A stretch of 64,000 nucleotides of DNA from Virgibacillus_R byunsanensis. Its GTDB lineage: Bacteria; Bacillota; Bacilli; Bacillales; Amphibacillaceae. A program made the position numbers and the translations under genes. Under the pieces are notes generated by a model. It was not told the origin of the DNA. It saw nothing but the letters and a program-made list of their open reading frames with translations, and ran no database searches. Positions 60,055-64,000 of this stretch are shown piece after piece; the stretch's first letter is position 1, and each line of letters begins with the position of its first letter. The stretch is from contig NZ_JBHTKJ010000016.1 in NCBI RefSeq assembly GCF_042675965.1, forward strand, positions 62,001 to 126,000, read 5' to 3'.

Positions 60055-60412
60055 AAGTTGGATGCTCCTTCATATGGCTGAATGCTTGTTGGATCAGCTG
60101 TTTTATATGATGATCTACTAAAGAGTAATACACTAATTTTCCTTCTTTTCGATAAGTTGCAATGCCAGTTTTGTGCAACTGTCTTAGATGGTGAGACGTT
60201 GTTGCAGTTGTTGCACCAATAATATTTGCTATATCACAAACGCAAAGTTCTTCTTCTAATAGCAGTGCATAAGCAATCTGTAATCTGTTTTGGTCTGCCA
60301 ATAACTTATACATAGTAGCAACTGCAGAAAAAGGCTGATCAATTATTTGTTCCTTTACCCGGCTAACTCTATCTTCATGAATACATGTGACTTCACACAT
60401 ATCTTTTGCCAT
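60044..60412 (-). CDS. cadC: Metal-responsive ArsR/SmtB repressor CadC
   Basis: A 122-residue winged-helix repressor. The N-terminal Cys pair (CEVTCIHE) and the ELCVCDIA motif on the recognition-domain helix form the cadmium/lead/zinc site of CadC proteins. SHHLRQLHKTG is the DNA-binding helix. It is the first gene of cadC-cadA, directly downstream of a promoter overlapped by palindromes, so it should repress its own operon until metal binds. Confidence 0.93.
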   Translation of the reverse strand: MAKDMCEVTCIHEDRVSRVKEQIIDQPFSAVATMYKLLADQNRLQIAYALLLEEELCVCDIANIIGATTATTSHHLRQLHKTGIATYRKEGKLVYYSLVDHHIKQLIQQAFSHMKEHPTYAI

Positions 60413-60430
60413 AAAAGTTCACCTCTTATA

Positions 60431-60481
60431 TTCAAATGAGTACTTGATTATATTATATTCAAGTAGAGGTTTGAATGTCAA
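60431..60481 (-). promoter_or_regulatory. cadC: cad promoter with overlapping CadC-type operators
   Basis: On the minus strand TTGACA (60481-60476), 18 bp and TATAAT (60457-60452) form a consensus promoter. The spacer contains an interrupted palindrome TTCAAACCTCTACTTGAA (60475-60458). A second one, TCAAGTACTCATTTGAA, is at 60447-60431 downstream. Both have the TCAAA ... TTTGA half-sites usual for ArsR/SmtB operators. Confidence 0.8.
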
Positions 60482-60507
60482 TGGTTTTGGAATTTAGTTT
60501 AAGCAAA

Positions 60508-61143
60508 TTAAGCTAAAACGAAGTGTAAATCATTACTTTTTTCTAGAATCAAAAGTCCATTTTCCAGCTGAATAGAATCCCTTTCTGTATCAATCATGTA
60601 TATATGTTTGAATATTTCTTTTTCCTCTACACCAAAATTAACCGATCGCAAATGCTGTGAATTTATCAAACGTTCATCCTGTGGAACATTTTTAATAGAA
60701 CCCCATTCAATTAAAAAAGGGAGAATCATATTATTGTTAACACTAGGAAAAAGCATTCTCCATTCAAGAGTCGAACCATCAGGTTTCTTTCTACTGCCTG
60801 GTATAGGGCCAATATAGTTTATATTGGATGCATGTAAATGAACCATATAGTCATCCATTTTAGTAGTTCGTAATGCGTATTGAATGGGCCCTTCAACATC
60901 CGTAGATAGTGCTGACACCAACTGTTGAATTAATGGGTTATCAGATGCTGAAGCTATATTCTTATCAAAAATTCCAATCCATTCTATATAGCTGTCATTA
61001 CTGAAGTAGGCTAAGTAATTATATGTACCCCACTTTTCGTGCTTACCTCCTTGAATTGTATTGACATTATAGTTCTGTTCAAAATTTTGTGCAGCATGTG
61101 CTGGGTCTTTCGTAGCTATAACGATGTGATCAATTGCTAACAT
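60508..61143 (-). CDS. VOC-superfamily protein (glyoxalase-like domain)
   Basis: A 211-residue protein that begins MLAIDHIVIATKDPAHAAQN with the first metal-ligand His of a glyoxalase fold. GPIPGSRKKPDG and EWRMLFPSVNNNMILPFLIE belong to the Glyoxalase_3-like family seen in many bacilli, function unknown. GGAGG precedes the ATG. It is transcribed separately from cadCA. Confidence 0.85.
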   Translation of the reverse strand: MLAIDHIVIATKDPAHAAQNFEQNYNVNTIQGGKHEKWGTYNYLAYFSNDSYIEWIGIFDKNIASASDNPLIQQLVSALSTDVEGPIQYALRTTKMDDYMVHLHASNINYIGPIPGSRKKPDGSTLEWRMLFPSVNNNMILPFLIEWGSIKNVPQDERLINSQHLRSVNFGVEEKEIFKHIYMIDTERDSIQLENGLLILEKSNDLHFVLA

Positions 61144-61238
61144 GGATTAACCTCCTCGTATGAAAATACCTTTTAATTTTCTTTATTAATAGTATAATGG
61201 TTGAAAATTTAGTTTTCATGGATAGGGGAAGATTAGGA

Positions 61239-61364
61239 ATGCCAAACCCAATTTTAAAAGAATTTCCTCACGGGTTTTTAACAGAAAGATTATTAATCAG
61301 AATCCCACTAAAGGTATTATATAATGCTATTCAGGCGAGTAAAGAAGAGCTTAGTTTAATGTAA
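61239..61364 (+). pseudogene. RimJ-type GNAT, N-terminal fragment
   Basis: A 41-codon frame gives MPNPILKEFPHGFLTERLLI, RIPL, then AIQASKEELS and a stop. This is the opening of a RimJ/RimL-type acetyltransferase, but the PGDG-like segment between IPL and AIQAS is replaced, and the protein stops where more than 130 residues should follow. It is a broken gene rather than a small protein. Confidence 0.65.
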
Positions 61365-61380
61365 CCACTAAAAAAGGATG

Positions 61381-61500
61381 TCAGATGACATAACGGGTTC
61401 CGTTACCTATCGCAAAACTTGAAATTACACTATTAAATGTACCTAAATTTGTATAACGAATTGCACCATATTTTGTAGAGACATTTGTAATTAAAATTAA
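61381..61500 (-). pseudogene. Possible C-terminal remnant of an unrecognised protein
   Basis: On the minus strand a frame reads ITNVSTKYGAIRYTNLGTFN, SVISSFAIGNGTRYVI and a stop at 61381. The regular beta-like pattern and good codons suggest a real gene end, but I cannot assign it. It adjoins the group II intron side of the locus. Confidence 0.3.
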
Positions 61501-61502
61501 AA

Positions 61503-61532
61503 AAATTTCAGTTCATTGAACTGAGATTTTTC
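61503..61532. terminator. Bidirectional terminator-like hairpin beside the intron
   Basis: AAATTTCAGTTC pairs with GAACTGAGATTT (one G-T pair) across a 3-nt loop, with T and A runs outside. Confidence 0.72.
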
Positions 61533-61704
61533 TTATATTTATTTTCACCACTTCTTCAACTAAAGTCAGCAATAGGTAAGCATTTGAGGTTATCTCCAGC
61601 TTTTCCCCTGCTCCACACGGAGCGTGCTAGTTTCCCAGCACTCCGCGTTCCATCTAAAGATATGTACTAAATTATAAGTTCCTAGTTACTCATAGATCCC
61701 GAGA

Positions 61705-62031
61705 TTATATACTTGGTTCCAGACCGCATTTCTGTCGGTATTGATTTATCTTCTGAGCCATTGGTTCATTGATTCCAAGATTATTTCTGAGCGAGTCAAT
61801 CGTCGTTGTGTCTGTTTGATGGATGAATTTGTGTATCTCTTTGTGTAGGGTACGTAAATTGCTAAATTTATCGCTTCCTCCGAGATGTGTCGGAATGTAA
61901 TGGTGGCAGTGAACTTCGCTAGCGGATAGAAACATGCCAGTAATTTCGCATTTCCCCATTTTCATACTATACCGACTTATTCGATTATCCATATACTCGA
62001 CACTTCGTGTCGGGAGTTTAGATTTCATCAT
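61705..62031 (-). CDS. HNH endonuclease region of the intron-encoded protein
   Basis: A 108-residue product that begins MMKSKLPTRSVEYMDNRISRYSMKMGKC, a stretch I broke here only for reading, and continues with a zinc/HNH pattern: KCEITG, VHCHHYIPTHLGG and NLRTLHKEIHKFIH. In related intron proteins this region is the C-terminus of one long protein. Here it is in a separate frame that overlaps the maturase stop by 4 nt (ATGA), with AGGAG ten nt before its ATG. It may be a natural overlap or the result of a second frameshift. Confidence 0.7.
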   Translation of the reverse strand: MMKSKLPTRSVEYMDNRISRYSMKMGKCEITGMFLSASEVHCHHYIPTHLGGSDKFSNLRTLHKEIHKFIHQTDTTTIDSLRNNLGINEPMAQKINQYRQKCGLEPSI

Positions 62032-63498
62032 TTGTGAAATCTCCTGTTGAATATCTGAACGAAGCGTTTTATGTATCTTCTCTCTTCCGTATTAGTAAAA
62101 GGTGTGAGAGATTGGCTAAAGTTCATTGCATTTCTCGTTTTTACATTAGCAAGAGGAAATAAATACACATTTGCTACTTTAAATGTTTTGAAACCCAAAC
62201 TATAAAACTTCCTATAAGTTGGTGGTGGGTTTGTAGGATGTTCATATTTCCCAGCAGGTTTCAGACGATTATATATAAATGCTTGCAACTCATAGGCAAG
62301 ACGTGAGAACTCGTTATTAACATGTGTTGCTCGGTTAAAATAATTATAAATTCCTAAAACAAAACTATTAAAGAGAAGTGCATTTTGAGCAGTAGGCGAA
62401 GCCTTAATTCTTTGAATGTACTTTTTAGCTTCAAACTTGATTTTTCGCTTTTTGCCGGCTTTTATACCAGTATGTGCTACTCTCTTTTTTCCTTTTCGAT
62501 TCGCACGAATCGTGAATCCTAAGAATTCAGATTCTCGTTTTCGCAGATTTATAACTTGTGATTTTTCTGGAGAAATATCTAATCTCAGACGTTGTTTTAT
62601 ATACATTCTTACAGCATGAAACCATCTCTGGGCAGTTTTCCAATCACGGCAAAGGATTTTAAAGTCGTCCGCATAGCGGACGAGGTATCCTTCTTTTAGT
62701 TTGGTTCGCTTTTTTGCTAAAAGCTCACCTTCTCGTGTTTTGTATGGTTTGTTAAGGGGGAAGAATTCCCACTGTTCAGCTACCCAATGATCTAAGTCGT
62801 TGAGTACAATATTTGAAAGTAATGTCGATAACAGTCCACCTTGCGGAGCCTTTGGTAGGAATACCTTCACCATCAATTTCAGCTTTTAACATTTTAGAAA
62901 TACAAGCCAAAACCTTACGGTCATGGACTCCAATATTCCATAGTTGCTTGATTAACAAAGTGTGATTTATGTTATCGAAAAAGCCTTTTACATCAATATC
63001 AACTACATAATGTAGCGATGAATTATTTATAAGAAATTGTACTCTTGCCATTGCATGGTGTGTAGACCTAAGTGGTCTGAAGCCGTAGCTATGCTTATAA
63101 AACTTTGCATCAGCAATAGTTTCAAGAATTTGCCTAAAACATTGTTGTATAATTCTATCTATAATAGAAGGAATCCCAAGTGGTCTCAATTTACCATTTT
63201 CTTTTTCAATAAGCTTCCTTCTTACTTTCTTGGGATGATATTGCTTCAACTTGCTTCTAATTTCTTTAACAAGTTCATCCCTGGTTAGCTTTGTAATATC
63301 TTTAATGGTTTTTCCATCTGTACCAGGAGTGTTGGAACCTTTATTAGATTTTATTATCCGATAGGACAGTAAGATGTTTTCTCTTGATGTTATAATATCG
63401 TACAACTGTGAAAAGGACTTTTGTTTGGATGATTCATCATATAATTTTGTAAAAGCCTCGGTCATGCCGTAGTAATCCCAATATCGTAAAGATTGCAC
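62028..63498 (-). pseudogene. Group II intron reverse transcriptase/maturase, frameshifted
   Basis: The GTG at 63498 follows AAAGGAG. The first part has RT blocks 0-4: GTDGKTIKDI, KLRPLGIPSIIDRIIQQCF, SYGFRPLRSTHHAM and VVDIDVKGFFDNINHTLL. Near 62838 the expected GIPTKG-x-PQGG join is broken: the zero frame reads KGSARWT, and the next frame gives PKAPQGGLLSTLLSNIVLND. Two lost bases (or one gained) explain it. The second part keeps the catalytic YADD (YLVRYADDFKIL), block 7 and the X/maturase region to 62028. With this break the enzyme cannot be made in full. Confidence 0.85.
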
Positions 63499-63699
63499 TG
63501 TGGCATCACTCCTTTAGGAGGTTTACTTCCAATGTGAAGGTGCGAAAATCCTGTTGGACCTCTATCCGTTCATAAGCGAAACAATTCACAAAACAGTTTG
63601 ACAATTACCTATGCCGAAATAAGGCTACAAACAATACTTTCTATCAAGCGTATAGGTTAAGCAAAACTTGTTTATCCTAAAAGCTGAGGAGGTGTTATT

Positions 63700-63861
63700 A
63701 TGGCACTAGATGTATTATGTGAAGTAAACAGTTGTGTTCACAATATTAAAAATGAAAACAAATGTGGAGCTAGTCAAATTTATGTTGTAAACCACAAGGA
63801 GAAAAATGCTTCAAACAGTGGTGATACAGATTGTAAAACTTTCGAACCTGCTGATCTTTAA
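63700..63861 (+). CDS. Small cysteine-rich protein, DUF1540 type
   Basis: A 53-residue protein: MALDVLCEVNSCVHNIKNEN, KCGASQIYVVNH and a tail with TDCKTFEP. The spacing of four Cys (CEVNSCVH, KCGA, DCKTFEP) is the DUF1540 pattern, probably metal-binding. AGGAGGTG lies seven nt before the ATG. It stands at the upstream end of the intron remnant and is transcribed away from it. Confidence 0.85.
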   Translation: MALDVLCEVNSCVHNIKNENKCGASQIYVVNHKEKNASNSGDTDCKTFEPADL

Positions 63862-63870
63862 GTTTTTTGT

Positions 63871-63905
63871 ATGCGGCAATCATGACGGTGATTGTCGCAT
63901 TCTTA
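63871..63905 (+). terminator. Terminator after the DUF1540-type gene
   Basis: TGCGGCAATCA (63872-63882) pairs with TGATTGTCGCA (63889-63899), with one G-T pair, then TTCTTATTTCT. Confidence 0.78.
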
Positions 63906-64000
63906 TTTCTATTATTGAAAATAATTATCATTATTATTCATTTTTATAAAATTTTTTATTTTTTAATTCAATAAATTCTATAAAATGAATTAAAAAATGA

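Larger units (their letters stand above)
61570..63540 (-). mobile_element. Degraded group II intron, probably 5' truncated
   Basis: On the minus strand the locus holds a reverse transcriptase/maturase, an HNH region, a domain V-like hairpin (61611-61651: GGAGTGCT and AGCACGCTCC arms closing GGGAAACT) and a domain VI/3' end near CTTACCTATTGCTGAC (about 61567-61585). Upstream of the reverse transcriptase only about 200 bp separate it from the DUF1540-type gene, too little for a normal domain I-III (several hundred nt). The 5' end is therefore missing or displaced. The boundaries given are approximate. Confidence 0.8.

Overview
The window is a low-GC Firmicutes chromosome segment. The best fit is a moderately halophilic or halotolerant member of the Bacillaceae, such as the Oceanobacillus/Virgibacillus group. 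The reasons are strong AGGAGG-type ribosome binding sites, many intrinsic terminators, a complete ectoine/hydroxyectoine uptake operon (ehuBCDA), lipoproteins with acidic linkers behind the lipobox, CssRS/HtrA, YteA, small Bacillus-type proteins and a T-box on proS. The genus is an inference; no rRNA or tRNA gene lies in the window.

Layout. 1-7.4 kb: aldo/keto reductase (cut by the window edge), HD-domain hydrolase, EamA transporter, type 2 IPP isomerase (fni), a decayed 1-kb stretch with an inverted-end repeat, an IS110 stub and a broken YdaT-like gene, then a metallo-beta-lactamase-fold hydrolase, a FrnE-type DsbA protein and a SurA_N lipoprotein. 7.5-16 kb: a complete histidine operon, hisZGDBHAFIE-C, on the minus strand behind one near-consensus promoter. 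hisJ, the PHP-type histidinol phosphatase, is divergent, so all ten biosynthetic steps are covered. 16-24.9 kb: DUF454 protein, anchored alpha/beta hydrolase, murB, ehuBCDA, a GC-rich repeat element, a remnant of a second ehuB, a ring-cleaving dioxygenase and an M15 peptidoglycan peptidase. 25-30 kb: PlsY-family protein, DUF456 protein, pdxK, pncA, a repeat that has replaced most of a GNAT gene, and T-box-controlled proS (type 3). 30-41 kb: an M20 amidohydrolase with its own amino-acid-type ABC transporter, glutathione peroxidase, trhO, a cold-shock protein, 1.1 kb of stacked intergenic repeats, a methyltransferase, ykwC, a GNAT gene, yteA and a zinc-ribbon membrane protein. 41.6-47 kb: htrA divergent from cssRS, then typA. 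47-53 kb: sugar dehydrogenase lipoprotein and the trehalose operon treP-treA-treR, with TreR boxes inside the promoter and a frameshift in treP. 53-61 kb: DUF1232 and two small genes, thiolase, CapA-type lipoprotein, DUF368 (PopT-type) protein, thioredoxin-like protein, cadC-cadA and a glyoxalase-fold protein. 61-64 kb: a degraded group II intron and a DUF1540-type gene.

I found no new multi-gene defence or biosynthetic system. The unusual content lies in three places. First, the intergenic DNA holds at least three dispersed repeat families, one with eight recognisable copies, and several copies sit next to truncated genes. Second, three genes have a strong Shine-Dalgarno that points at an in-frame ATT codon rather than ATG, GTG or TTG. 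Third, there is a run of broken genes: ydaT-like, ehuB duplicate, two GNATs, a VOC protein, treP and the intron reverse transcriptase. Four short genes (22850-23008, 53333-53512, 53685-53843, 63700-63861) were found by reading the sequence directly.
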